Shown: one piece after another, positions 7,285-15,930 of the stretch
Position numbering within the stretch: position 1 is the first letter of the stretch
Layout of the letters: the number at the start of each line of letters is the position of its first letter
DNA from: an uncultured Salinimicrobium sp.
GTDB lineage: Bacteria > Bacteroidota > Bacteroidia > Flavobacteriales > Flavobacteriaceae
Assembly (NCBI GenBank): GCA_946887075.1
Contig: CAMPKA010000013.1
Location: 1-64,000 of the forward strand
Reading direction: 5' to 3'
DNA: 64,000 nucleotides
Position numbers and translations under genes: made by a program
The notes under the pieces: model-generated
Database searches by the model: none
What the model was told of the DNA's origin: nothing
Seen by the model: only the letters and a program-made list of their open reading frames with translations

Positions 7285-8064
7285 ATGAGATCAATTTGGA
7301 ACGGTTCGATAAGTTTTGGACTTGTCACGATCCCGGTAAAACTTTATTCCGGAAGTGAGGAGCGAAATCTGGATCTTGATATGCTGGATAAGAAAGATCA
7401 TGCCAGGATCAGGTACAAAAGGGTGAATGAGGTCACGGGAGAAGAGGTGGAGTGGAAAGATATCGTCAAAGGCTATAAAAAGGATGATAGTTATATCGTA
7501 CTTGATAAGGAGGATTTCGACAAGGCGAACATGAAAAAATCCAAAACGATCGATATCGAGGAGTTTATCAAAGAAGAAGATGTCGCTGATGTTCTTTTTA
7601 AGAAACCCTATTTCCTGGAACCCCAGAAAGGGGGGGAGAAATCCTATAACCTGCTCAAAAATGCCCTGAAGGAGACAGGAAAACTGGGGGTCGCCACTTT
7701 TGTGCTCCGGGCCAAGGAAAATCTGAGTCTTATCGGAGTTTATAAAGAAGCACTGGTTCTGCATGTGATTCGTTTTGCAGACGAGATCCGGAATCCTGGA
7801 GAACTTAAACTTCCTGATGCAAAGGTCTCGGATAAGGAAGTTGCTATGGCAAAATCCCTTATAGAGCAGTATACAGAGGAATTTGACTTCGAAAAATACA
7901 AGGATGTCTATAACGATCAGCTGCTGAAGATTATTGAAGCCAAGAGTGCTGGGAAACCGACAAAAGGAGAAAAATTCGAAGCCAAACCTACTCCAGCCAA
8001 GGATCTCATGGCGCAACTCAAGGCCAGCCTGGACAAAAAGAAAAAGAAAAGCAAAGCCTCTTAA
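7285..8064 (+). CDS. ku: Ku protein, bacterial non-homologous end joining
   Basis: 259 residues, with the bacterial Ku core starting at the N-terminus ('MRSIWNGSISFGLVTIPVKLY'-type opening) and the beta-barrel that rings DNA ends. The C-terminal ~40 residues form a Lys-rich tail, as in Ku homologues where the tail helps DNA threading and LigD recruitment. The homodimer binds double-strand breaks and recruits LigD. The stop codon is directly followed by the ligD ATG (TAA-ATG), so the two proteins are made from one message. Confidence 0.96.
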   Translation: MRSIWNGSISFGLVTIPVKLYSGSEERNLDLDMLDKKDHARIRYKRVNEVTGEEVEWKDIVKGYKKDDSYIVLDKEDFDKANMKKSKTIDIEEFIKEEDVADVLFKKPYFLEPQKGGEKSYNLLKNALKETGKLGVATFVLRAKENLSLIGVYKEALVLHVIRFADEIRNPGELKLPDAKVSDKEVAMAKSLIEQYTEEFDFEKYKDVYNDQLLKIIEAKSAGKPTKGEKFEAKPTPAKDLMAQLKASLDKKKKKSKAS

Positions 8065-10485
8065 ATGGGTCTGGACGAGTACATTCAGAAACGAAACTTC
8101 TCCAATACTCCTGAGCCTGGTGCAGAAGTTGAAAAGAAGGGGGATCATCTCCGATTTGTGGTCCAGCGGCATCGGGCTACCCGATTGCATTACGATCTTA
8201 GGCTTGAGATGGAAGGGGTCCTGAGAAGCTGGGCTGTCCCCAAAGGGCCTTCCATGAATCCAGAGGATAAACGCCTTGCGATCAATACAGAAGACCACCC
8301 GATCAAATACCTGACATTTCACGGCACCATTCCCAAAGGGAATTATGGGGCCGGTGAGATGAGTATCTGGGACCAGGGAACGTACGAAGCTGCAGGTGGG
8401 GGCGGGGAGAAGGAGCTCATCAGGATGTGGAAGAAGGGGGATCTGAAAATCCGTTTTTCCGGTACAAAGTTAAGAGGAACTTTTGCCCTTGTCCATACCC
8501 GAAGGGGTGGGGAGCAGGACAATCACTGGCTCCTGATCAAGAAAAAGGATGAATTTTCTACAGATCTGCAATACGATGCGGAGCATCTTAGTGAGCATGC
8601 GCAGCAGGAAAAGATCAAACAGCTTAAGATCACCGAACTGGTAAAACCCATGCTGGCGACCAAAGCCCAGAAGATCTTCAACAAGGCGAATTGGATTTAT
8701 GAGCTCAAATGGGATGGTTACCGGGCGTTGGCCAACATTCAGGATGGGAAGGTGGACCTGTATTCCCGGAATGGCGTTTCCTTTAAGCGTAAATTCGCCT
8801 CTCTTTACGAGAATCTCAAGGGAATTCCCCATGATGTGATTCTGGACGGGGAGGTGGTCGTGCTGGATGAGCATGGAAAGGCAGTGTTCCAAGAGTTACA
8901 GAACTACCAGGATGGTCAGGAAGGGGAGCTGCGTTACTACGTCTTTGACCTGCTACATCTCAATGGTCACAACATCATGCACCTTCCCCTGCTCGAGCGC
9001 AAAAGCCTGCTTCCTGAGGTTATTGAAGGAATTCCGCAGGTGTACTACTGCGATCATGTAGAGAGCATTGGAAAAAGCTTCTTTGAAAAGGCGGTTTCTT
9101 CCGGTATGGAGGGGGTTATTGCAAAACAGGCAGATTCCCAGTACGTTCCGAACAGTAGAACGGATAAGTGGTTGAAGATTAAGGCAGTGGAGAGCCAGGA
9201 AGCACTGATTTGTGGTTTTACCGATTCCGATAGTGCAGCGCCTTTTGGTTCCCTGATCCTAGGGATGCATCGTGACCAGGAAATGGTCTACATCGGGAAC
9301 TGCGGCACGGGTTTCAGCAAAAAGGACCGGGAGGAACTGTTTAAAAAGTTCAAACCCCTGATCCAAAAGGAGAGCCCTTTCCAGGAAAAAATCAATCTAA
9401 AAGGTCGCAAGCCCACCTGGCTGAATCCCGAACTCATCTGCGAGGTTACTTTTTCGGAGTGGACGAAATCCGGCAACATGAGGCATCCCTCCTTCAAGGG
9501 CCTCCGGTTCGACAAGACCCCTTCTGAAATAGACAAGGAAAAAGTGGTCAAGGTACCAAGACAAAAACCGGTAAAAAAGGCCGGGGAATTTCTTGAGATC
9601 GACGGGATATCCGTACCGATCAGCAATCTCGATAAAGTGTACTGGCCGGAATCGGGGTTGAGAAAGTTTGATCTCATTCAGTATTATCTGGAAATTTCAG
9701 AGTACATCCTGCCCTTTCTCAAGGACCGTCCTCAGAATCTTCACCGGCATCCCAACGGAATCACGGAACAGGGGTTTTATCAGAAGGACACTGCCGGGAT
9801 CTTTCCCCACTGGCTGGAAACCGTCAGGATCTTCTCTGAGCACAATAAGCATGAGATCGAGTATATCATGTGCCAGAATCAGGCGAGCCTGATCTATATG
9901 GCCAACTTGGGTTGTATCGAGATCAACCCATGGAATTCGCGGAAAAATTCCCTGTTAAAGCCGGACTTTACAGTAATCGACATTGATCCCTCGGAAAAGA
10001 CTTCTTTTGACGAGGTGATTCAGGTAGCCCAGGTGGCCAAGGATGTTCTGGACCTGGCGGGTATTCCAGGATATGTCAAAACCTCCGGATCCAGCGGACT
10101 TCATATTTATATCCCTTTAGGGGCACAGTACAGCTATGATCAGGCCAAGGATTTCACCAAGATCCTGTGTTATTTCATCAAGGAGCAATTACCGGACCTG
10201 ACCACCATGGAACGCAACATAAAAAAAAGAAAGGGAAAGATATACCTGGATTTTCTTCAGAATCGCAAAGGACAGACTCTTGCCGCACCCTACTGCGCCA
10301 GGCCAAAGCCCGGGGCGACAGTTTCTGCACCCCTTCTTTGGGAGGAGGTGCAGAAAGGTCTGGATATGCGTGAGTTTACGATCAAGACCATGCCTGACAG
10401 GATCAAGAACAGGAAGGGGATATTTGAACCTGTCCTGGGAAAAGGGATCGATATCGAGGAGGCGCTGGAAAAACTTTCCTCCTAA
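8065..10485 (+). CDS. ligD: multifunctional DNA ligase D (PE-Lig-Pol)
   Basis: 806 residues with three modules in the order seen in Pseudomonas: a 3'-phosphoesterase (about 1-165; His36, His42 and Asp44 in 'HRATRLHYDL'), an ATP-dependent ligase (about 190-510; adenylated Lys215 in 'ELKWDGYR') and a primase-polymerase (about 535-800; metal-binding 'DIDPSE' and 'SSGLHIYIP'). With Ku it trims, fills and seals broken ends. All catalytic motifs look intact, so the NHEJ system is probably working. The gene ends 2 nt from the end of the convergent AraC gene. Confidence 0.96.
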   Translation: MGLDEYIQKRNFSNTPEPGAEVEKKGDHLRFVVQRHRATRLHYDLRLEMEGVLRSWAVPKGPSMNPEDKRLAINTEDHPIKYLTFHGTIPKGNYGAGEMSIWDQGTYEAAGGGGEKELIRMWKKGDLKIRFSGTKLRGTFALVHTRRGGEQDNHWLLIKKKDEFSTDLQYDAEHLSEHAQQEKIKQLKITELVKPMLATKAQKIFNKANWIYELKWDGYRALANIQDGKVDLYSRNGVSFKRKFASLYENLKGIPHDVILDGEVVVLDEHGKAVFQELQNYQDGQEGELRYYVFDLLHLNGHNIMHLPLLERKSLLPEVIEGIPQVYYCDHVESIGKSFFEKAVSSGMEGVIAKQADSQYVPNSRTDKWLKIKAVESQEALICGFTDSDSAAPFGSLILGMHRDQEMVYIGNCGTGFSKKDREELFKKFKPLIQKESPFQEKINLKGRKPTWLNPELICEVTFSEWTKSGNMRHPSFKGLRFDKTPSEIDKEKVVKVPRQKPVKKAGEFLEIDGISVPISNLDKVYWPESGLRKFDLIQYYLEISEYILPFLKDRPQNLHRHPNGITEQGFYQKDTAGIFPHWLETVRIFSEHNKHEIEYIMCQNQASLIYMANLGCIEINPWNSRKNSLLKPDFTVIDIDPSEKTSFDEVIQVAQVAKDVLDLAGIPGYVKTSGSSGLHIYIPLGAQYSYDQAKDFTKILCYFIKEQLPDLTTMERNIKKRKGKIYLDFLQNRKGQTLAAPYCARPKPGATVSAPLLWEEVQKGLDMREFTIKTMPDRIKNRKGIFEPVLGKGIDIEEALEKLSS

Positions 10486-10487
10486 TG

Positions 10488-11522
10488 CTAGTCCTCGGAA
10501 TCTTCGCCCGTGTCGTTTTTTGTCTGAAGGAAGTATTTCGGGCTTACCCCATACTTCTCCTTAAAAATCTTTGAGAAGTAGCTACGGTTATTCAGTCCGA
10601 TCATGCTCACGATCTGGGAAATGTTGTGCTCGGAATGAGAAAGCAGCTTTTTGGCTGCTTCCAGCTTAACTTGCTGCATATACTTGTTCACGGTCAGGTT
10701 AAACATGTACTTGAATCCTTCCTGAAGTTTGTTGACATTGGTTCCCACCTCCTTGGCCAGGTAGTCAACCGAAAGGTTCTGATTCAAGTTGTCGTGAATG
10801 ATCGCCACGGCTTTCTTTACTTTTTCTACATCGCTCCTTCTGAGGATCACAGAAGTTTTATCTCCATGTTTGTCATCCTGGTACTGGGTGATCTGCTTGG
10901 CCAGCATTTCATACGCCTTTCCTTCCAGGAAGATCGACCTTAAAAATCCGCTGTGTTCCTTTTTGGTGATTTCTTCAACGATATCGGCAGCCTGAATGCT
11001 GTAATTCCCCTGGTAGAAGAAAGGAGTTTCTGCAACGGAATCCTCGAAGAGCTCCCTGAGTTCCGGTTCCAGACCGACGTAATGATGGTTCCCCCTGGTC
11101 TTGAAAAGATCCCGAATGATCTCCAGGCTCACCACATTTGCGGTTTCGTTTGCCTTAAAGAAAAGAATATGGCCGTTAAAGCCGCTACTGGAGACGATCA
11201 CATTCTGGTAGGTCTCGATGGTGTGAACGTTTTGATTCTCCTCAAGGGCATGGTCCACCTTTCCCTCTGAACAAAAGATGAACTTCAGTGGATGTGTACG
11301 GTTTAACAGGAAATGGATCTCCATATCTTCGAAAAAGGTGCAGGAATATTCGATGACTCCCACCCCGGAAGAAAAGCTGGTCCCCCTGATAAATCCCGTA
11401 CCGACCTTTTCCGGAAGATTTAGGGTGAGTTCGTCCGCATCCTTTTCGAGTTCTGCGCCGAAATTTTCTGCCAATTCCGTAATTATATCATGTACCGGAA
11501 GGGCCTTGACGAATAACTTCAT
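10488..11522 (-). CDS. AraC-family transcriptional regulator
   Basis: 344 residues. The first ~230 form a sensor part of a kind common in Flavobacteriia, without a signal peptide or membrane segment. The C-terminal ~100 residues are a double helix-turn-helix of the AraC/XylS type, with 'LSVDYLAKEVGTNVNKLQ' (first HTH) and 'ISQIVSMIGLNNRSYFSKIF' (second HTH, with the family 'F.K.FK..G.SP' ending). Target genes are not evident, since it stands alone, convergent with ligD. The last ~12 residues are acidic. Confidence 0.9.
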   Translation of the reverse strand: MKLFVKALPVHDIITELAENFGAELEKDADELTLNLPEKVGTGFIRGTSFSSGVGVIEYSCTFFEDMEIHFLLNRTHPLKFIFCSEGKVDHALEENQNVHTIETYQNVIVSSSGFNGHILFFKANETANVVSLEIIRDLFKTRGNHHYVGLEPELRELFEDSVAETPFFYQGNYSIQAADIVEEITKKEHSGFLRSIFLEGKAYEMLAKQITQYQDDKHGDKTSVILRRSDVEKVKKAVAIIHDNLNQNLSVDYLAKEVGTNVNKLQEGFKYMFNLTVNKYMQQVKLEAAKKLLSHSEHNISQIVSMIGLNNRSYFSKIFKEKYGVSPKYFLQTKNDTGEDSED

Positions 11523-11545
11523 GTTAATTTTTTCCTTAGGTGTCC

Positions 11546-11553
11546 CAAAAATA
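11546..11553 (-). promoter_or_regulatory. -7 box for the AraC regulator
   Basis: TATTTTTG on the minus strand matches TAnnTTTG and lies 23 nt before the ATG at 11522. No convincing -33 TTTG was found. Confidence 0.5.
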
Positions 11554-11731
11554 TAATTTGCCTGGGGGTTTCTTTTTGGCCTGGGGGGATTTAAAGCTTT
11601 AGGACTAAAGGTTGTTGTAAAAACGTTAATTTTCCTAAATATACACTTTTGACTTGAAATCCATTTTAAAGATTCTGTTATAATTTTTAATATTCATTTC
11701 AATAACGTTAAAGATTTGGTAAGGATTGAGG

Positions 11732-11739
11732 TAAGTTTG
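11732..11739 (+). promoter_or_regulatory. possible -7 box for the 41-aa ORF
   Basis: TAAGTTTG matches TAnnTTTG, 43 nt before the ATG at 11783. The nearest TTTG upstream (11715-11718) is only 13 nt away, closer than the usual ~19, so only the -7 element is supported. Confidence 0.4.
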
Positions 11740-11782
11740 TAGGGTTAGCTCAACAGCTTGAGTTAACAAAACCTAAAGTTCT

Positions 11783-11908
11783 ATGACCTGGATTTACCTC
11801 ATAATGGCCGTTCAAATTATTATCGTGCTGGGGGTGTCCTTGTTCCTGATCCGCAAAATCTACAATCTCTACGTAGAACGAAAGAACCGAAAACAGAATC
11901 AACTCTGA
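11783..11908 (+). CDS. 41-aa single-pass membrane peptide
   Basis: Complete 41-residue frame in the gap between the AraC gene and the nitroreductase. Residues 2-24 form one hydrophobic helix; the tail is basic ('YVERKNRKQNQ'), so the C-terminus should stay in the cytoplasm. A possible -7 box lies upstream and the gene ends 57 nt before the next promoter box. Function unknown. Flavobacterial genomes hold many such small membrane proteins, often missed in annotation. Confidence 0.5.
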   Translation: MTWIYLIMAVQIIIVLGVSLFLIRKIYNLYVERKNRKQNQL

Positions 11909-11964
11909 TACTATTCCTGAGAAGTAATGTGCTTTCCGGCTTTTCCGACCGGGGAAGGAATTCC

Positions 11965-11972
11965 TATCTTTG
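11965..11972 (+). promoter_or_regulatory. -7 box for the nitroreductase gene
   Basis: TATCTTTG, an exact match, 17 nt before ATG 11990. A TTTTC lies at about the right distance upstream (near 11941), a weak -33. Because the box lies inside the longer open frame from 11927, it supports 11990 as the start. Confidence 0.65.
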
Positions 11973-11989
11973 CATTAAAACTAGGACTG

Positions 11990-12637
11990 ATGAGGAGTAT
12001 TCAGGCATTGGAATGGCGTTATGCCACTAAGAGATTCGATCCCGATAAACTGCTCTCAAAGGAAAAAGTAGACCTCCTTGTCAAGGCTTTTAACCTGACC
12101 GCTACTTCTTATGGTTTACAGCCTCTAAAGTTGCTGGTCATCCGGGATCGAGAGCTTCAGGAGAAATTGCGAAAGGCCTCTTTCAATCAGCCACAGTTGT
12201 CGACTGCCTCTGATGTGCTGATAATCTGCACGGAAAAAATCATTGGGAAGGAATTCATCGAAACCTATTTCAAATATGTCAGTGATATCAGAAAAACGCC
12301 GGAAACCATTTTGAGGCCATTCCGGGAGAACCTGATAGACAATTTTGAGGAGAAGCCGACAGATGAGATACACATCTGGGCCATGCATCAGGCGTATCTG
12401 GTTCTGGGATCTCTCCTGACCGTATGTGCTGTTGAGGAGATCGATTCCTGTCCGATGGAAGGTTTTATTCCTGAACAATTTGATCAGATCCTGGGTCTGG
12501 AGGAATTAAATCTTCATGCGGTACTCTGTCTTCCTGTCGGATATCGGTCGGAGGATGATCATTTTGCTGATCTTAAGAAAGTGCGGCGACCTTTGAGCGA
12601 TACCGTCATCCATTTCAATAGGTCACATACTCGGTGA
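11990..12637 (+). CDS. nitroreductase-family NAD(P)H-dependent oxidoreductase
   Basis: 215 residues from ATG 11990. The fold opens with 'ALEWRYATKRFDPDKLL', the FMN-phosphate-binding Arg/Lys pattern of the family, and continues with 'NLTATSYGLQPLKLLVI' and 'CPMEGF' near the C-terminus, as in NfsB-like enzymes. The predicted product is a homodimeric flavoprotein that reduces nitro, quinone or similar compounds with NAD(P)H. The frame is open upstream to 11927, but that part contains the promoter box. It converges with, and overlaps by 23 nt, the end of ribBA on the other strand. Confidence 0.88.
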   Translation: MRSIQALEWRYATKRFDPDKLLSKEKVDLLVKAFNLTATSYGLQPLKLLVIRDRELQEKLRKASFNQPQLSTASDVLIICTEKIIGKEFIETYFKYVSDIRKTPETILRPFRENLIDNFEEKPTDEIHIWAMHQAYLVLGSLLTVCAVEEIDSCPMEGFIPEQFDQILGLEELNLHAVLCLPVGYRSEDDHFADLKKVRRPLSDTVIHFNRSHTR

Positions 12638-13751
12638 TTTCCAGACCATAGCCTATCATTCCCACCCGCTTGGTTTGACCTGAATTAGATAAGAGTCGCA
12701 ATTTATGGATCTCCAGATCATGAAGGATTTGTGCTCCAATTCCGAAATCTTTGGAATCCATCACCAGGGGTGGAGCCTTCATTTCTCCCTTCTTTTGTAG
12801 CTCCTTTAATTCATGAAGCCTATTGAGGAGGTTCATCGACTGGCTTTCCTGATTGATAAAAACAATGGCTCCCTTTCCCGATTCATTGATCTTCTGGAAC
12901 ATGAAATCGAGCTTTTTGTCCGCGTTGTTGGTCAGGGTCCCAAGAATATCATTGTTAACCAGTGTGGAGTTTACCCGAACCAGTACTGGTTCGTCGGTTT
13001 TCCAGGTTCCTTTTGTCAACGCGATATGGACCTGTCTGTTGGTGGTTTGCTGATAGGCCCGGAGACGGAAATTTCCAAACCTTGTCTCTACATCAAAATC
13101 CTCCTTTTTTTCAATGAGGGAGTCGTGCTGCATCCGGTATGCTACCAGATCCTCAATCGAAACGATCTTCAGGTCAAATTTCTGAGCAACCGGGATCAAT
13201 TGGGGAAGCCGCGCCATACTCCCATCCTCATTCATGATCTCCACAATCACCCCTGCAGGTTCAAATCCTGCAAGCCGGGCGAAATCTATTGCAGCCTCGG
13301 TATGACCGGTCCGTCTGAGCACCCCTCCTTCTTTTGCCTTTAAGGGAAAAACATGACCTGGACGTCCGAGGTGCTGTGGTTTGATCTCAGGATTAATCAG
13401 GGCTCTGATCGTCTTTGCCCTGTCTGCGGCAGAAATTCCCGTGGTGACCCCATTGCCTTTGAGATCAACCGATATGGTAAAGGCCGTTTCCAATGGGTCG
13501 GTATTATTGCCGACCATCATCTCCAGATCGAGTTCCTTACATCTTTTTTCCGTCAGAGGAGCACAGATCAGGCCCCTCCCGTGAGTAGCCATAAAGTTGA
13601 TCATTTCAGGAGTCACCTTTTCAGCGGCGGCCAAAAAGTCTCCCTCGTTCTCCCGGTCTTCATCATCTACCACAATAATGATCTTCCCTGCCCTGATGTC
13701 ATCTATGGCTTCCTGGATACTATGAAGTTTAAAGACGGTTTCTGTCTCCAT
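12615..13751 (-). CDS. ribB: 3,4-dihydroxy-2-butanone-4-phosphate synthase fused to a degenerate GTP cyclohydrolase II-like domain
   Basis: 378 residues. The RibB half (about 1-205) is intact: '[11 protein letters not shown]', '[11 protein letters not shown]', 'GRPGHVFPL' and 'RTGHTEAA' are present, so it should make the four-carbon riboflavin precursor from ribulose 5-phosphate. The RibA-like half (about 215-378) keeps the overall shape ('[12 protein letters not shown]', 'YGLEI') but has lost the catalytic zinc site: where RibA has R-V-H-S-E-C...R-C-D-C-G there is '[12 protein letters not shown]', and the domain has no cysteine at all. The 'EGRGIGL' motif is also gone. GTP cyclohydrolase II activity is therefore unlikely and a separate RibA is expected elsewhere in the genome. 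Confidence 0.9.
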   Translation of the reverse strand: METETVFKLHSIQEAIDDIRAGKIIIVVDDEDRENEGDFLAAAEKVTPEMINFMATHGRGLICAPLTEKRCKELDLEMMVGNNTDPLETAFTISVDLKGNGVTTGISAADRAKTIRALINPEIKPQHLGRPGHVFPLKAKEGGVLRRTGHTEAAIDFARLAGFEPAGVIVEIMNEDGSMARLPQLIPVAQKFDLKIVSIEDLVAYRMQHDSLIEKKEDFDVETRFGNFRLRAYQQTTNRQVHIALTKGTWKTDEPVLVRVNSTLVNNDILGTLTNNADKKLDFMFQKINESGKGAIVFINQESQSMNLLNRLHELKELQKKGEMKAPPLVMDSKDFGIGAQILHDLEIHKLRLLSNSGQTKRVGMIGYGLEITEYVTY

Positions 13752-13771
13752 TCCTGATAATTTAGTACCGG

Positions 13772-13779
13772 CAAAGATA
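13772..13779 (-). promoter_or_regulatory. -7 box for ribB
   Basis: TATCTTTG on the minus strand, in the 29-nt gap between the LptF/G-like gene and ribB, 20 nt before the ATG. It shows that ribB can be transcribed separately from the ftsK-lolA-lptF genes upstream. Confidence 0.6.
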
Positions 13780-13780
13780 T

Positions 13781-15268
13781 TTAATCATTATGGTTTCGGC
13801 CCATGATCTGCTTCTTTTTCAGAAGTCTTTTGACGGGTTCAAAAAGGGAGCTGAATCCGAATAGGCCCTGGTCGGTCGTGGCTCTATAGGTCAGCAGGAT
13901 GCTTAGGGGGAGCATGATGAGTGTGGAGAGCCAGGTGCCGAGGAAAGGGCTGATTGTGCCTTCTTCAGCACTGTTAGTGGCAAAAATCCCGATAAAGTGA
14001 TAGGTAAGGAACAGAAGTATCGCCACGACCATTGGAAGTCCCATGCCTCCTTTTCGAATGATGGCCCCCAAAGGAGCTCCAACAAAGAAAAGAATGATAC
14101 AGGCTACTCCCAAAACGTATTTTTCATGCAGTGCAATTTCGAACTTATTGAGCCTTTTTTCCGACATCTGCAGCTCAGCCTGCTTGGCTGTGACCGTGGC
14201 GACAGCGCCATTGATGTTTCCCAGCGCGAGGTTGATGATCTGTGAAGCCCGATAAGGATCATATAAGGGTAAGACGCTGAGAACAGGGTTGTTCTTGAGC
14301 GAATCGGGAAGCTCGATTGGAGGAGTCACCTTCTTCTGAACTTCCGGCTCGTAATTCCTGCTGAAACTTTTGAGTCCTGTCCGATTATACAGGTTTATCG
14401 ACAAATTCTTTACCTCCTGGTTATAGCTCGTCGAAAAGGAATCTATAGTGGTTCTGAGCTCCGAAATCTTGAGCATGTTATGGGTGTTGCTGTAGTTTTC
14501 CTCCTCAAGGTCCACATCATTGAATCCGGAAAGGTCCAGATTGATTACGTACTGGTCGAAATGACTCTTGGCAAAGGGCCTTTTCTGACGTTCTACAGGG
14601 GAATCGGGCTGTATTTCATCATAATAGTTCCCGTCCTTCAGAATAAGACTGAGCACGTTGGATTCAGTACTTCCAACCAGCTCCCCCTCTCTGGCCTTGA
14701 TGACGGTGTGGTTTCCGGGCCGCCTGAGCTCCTTTTTATGGATAATGACATCCCTGAGGAATTGATCATTGTCCCCGAATTTCTCATCCACTTTGATATT
14801 GATCTCTCCCAGGTCGTTGAAAACATCTTCTGAGATTGCCATGGCCGGCTTTATCTGCGCGATGTTTTTCCGGAGATTGATCGATTTATATTCCGCTGCG
14901 GGTATGACATTATTGGCGAAAAGGAAGGCCGTGACGCTGACCAGGAGTATGAAGACCGTAAGTGACCGCATGGCGCGTTGCAGCGAAATCCCTGCAGATT
15001 TCATCGCAGCAAACTCGTAGTTCTCTGCGAAGTTTCCGAAGGTCATGATCGAGGTCAGGAGAATGGTCAGGGGCAGGACCATGGGTACCAGCTTCGGGCT
15101 GAAATACAGGAGAAATTTCAGGATCACTATGAAATCCAGGTCCTTACCAGCCAACTCTCCAATGTACAGCCAGATCGTCTGGAGCACGAAAATGAACATG
15201 AGGATGATAAAGACCGCAAAAAAGGTTTTAAGGTAACTGGTAAGTATGTACCGGTCGAGGATTTTCAA
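13781..15268 (-). CDS. LPS-export permease, LptF/LptG family
   Basis: 495 residues, YjgP/YjgQ family. Three membrane segments in the first ~125 residues, a periplasmic beta-jellyroll domain of ~255 residues, then three more segments at about 385-465. The opening 'KILDRYILTSYLKTFF' is the family signature. LptF and LptG pair with LptB to extract lipopolysaccharide from the inner membrane; which of the two this is cannot be told. The start is TTG, placed directly after the lolA stop (TAA-TTG); no ATG is available before the conserved opening. Confidence 0.9.
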   Translation of the reverse strand: MKILDRYILTSYLKTFFAVFIILMFIFVLQTIWLYIGELAGKDLDFIVILKFLLYFSPKLVPMVLPLTILLTSIMTFGNFAENYEFAAMKSAGISLQRAMRSLTVFILLVSVTAFLFANNVIPAAEYKSINLRKNIAQIKPAMAISEDVFNDLGEINIKVDEKFGDNDQFLRDVIIHKKELRRPGNHTVIKAREGELVGSTESNVLSLILKDGNYYDEIQPDSPVERQKRPFAKSHFDQYVINLDLSGFNDVDLEEENYSNTHNMLKISELRTTIDSFSTSYNQEVKNLSINLYNRTGLKSFSRNYEPEVQKKVTPPIELPDSLKNNPVLSVLPLYDPYRASQIINLALGNINGAVATVTAKQAELQMSEKRLNKFEIALHEKYVLGVACIILFFVGAPLGAIIRKGGMGLPMVVAILLFLTYHFIGIFATNSAEEGTISPFLGTWLSTLIMLPLSILLTYRATTDQGLFGFSSLFEPVKRLLKKKQIMGRNHND

Positions 15269-15913
15269 TTAGTCTAGCCGGTTTATATAAAATTCAGGAT
15301 ATCTATCCTCCTTGAACTCGAACAGGGACTTCGAGATAGGCTGATTGGTTTTGAAACTATTTACGGTGATCGTGATGGTGGTACCGTTGTCTTGAGTCTG
15401 AACCAGATTGTAGATATGTTTTGTCTGTTGATCGATTCCCAACAGGATATGCTTTATTTCTGCCTCTGAATCAATAGGAGTCAGCTTGATATATTGGATT
15501 TTCCTGCCTTTCAGGTCCCGTACCTCTCCAAGTTTACTGGAGTACCCCTCGTTGTAGAAAGTCAGCATCTTGGAAGGGGTAATGTTGTCGTCCTTGGTAG
15601 GATCGTAGGATGAGATATTGATCTCCTGGTCTTCAGGAATAATGGTGTAAAGCTTTTCTCCATCAAAGAGCCTTGTCGTTCCCATGATATTGAGCAGGTA
15701 CTTTTCGCCCTCGAGACTGACATCTCCACGGGTCTCCTGCTTCACATTTTCCGCCTTGTTCTCCAGGGAGTATTGGAAATCTATGATAATGTTATCATAG
15801 CTCTGTACCTTGTCTGAAACCTCCTCAAGCCATGACTCGGCATCTTTTGGTGCCTGTGCGTTACCTATGAAGAAGGTACACAGGAAAACAGCTGAAATAA
15901 TCAATTTTCTCAT
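15269..15913 (-). CDS. lolA: outer-membrane lipoprotein carrier protein LolA-like
   Basis: 214 residues, with an N-terminal signal peptide ending near 'FIGNAQA'. The mature part has the LolA-type half-barrel pattern: an early 'WLEEVSDKVQSY' helix, then alternating beta strands, including 'GDVSLEGEKYLLNI' and 'LFDGEKLYTIIPE'. It should shuttle lipoproteins across the periplasm. It lies between ftsK and the LptF/G gene on one strand with almost no gaps, the usual Bacteroidota order. Confidence 0.88.
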   Translation of the reverse strand: MRKLIISAVFLCTFFIGNAQAPKDAESWLEEVSDKVQSYDNIIIDFQYSLENKAENVKQETRGDVSLEGEKYLLNIMGTTRLFDGEKLYTIIPEDQEINISSYDPTKDDNITPSKMLTFYNEGYSSKLGEVRDLKGRKIQYIKLTPIDSEAEIKHILLGIDQQTKHIYNLVQTQDNGTTITITVNSFKTNQPISKSLFEFKEDRYPEFYINRLD

Positions 15914-15930
15914 TTTCTTTTTCTTTTTTT

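Noticed and set aside
7291..8322. 343-aa minus-strand frame opposite ku
   Set aside because: Rich in Phe/Leu/Ile because it is the complement of the Lys/Glu-rich Ku gene; Ku has clear homology and this does not.
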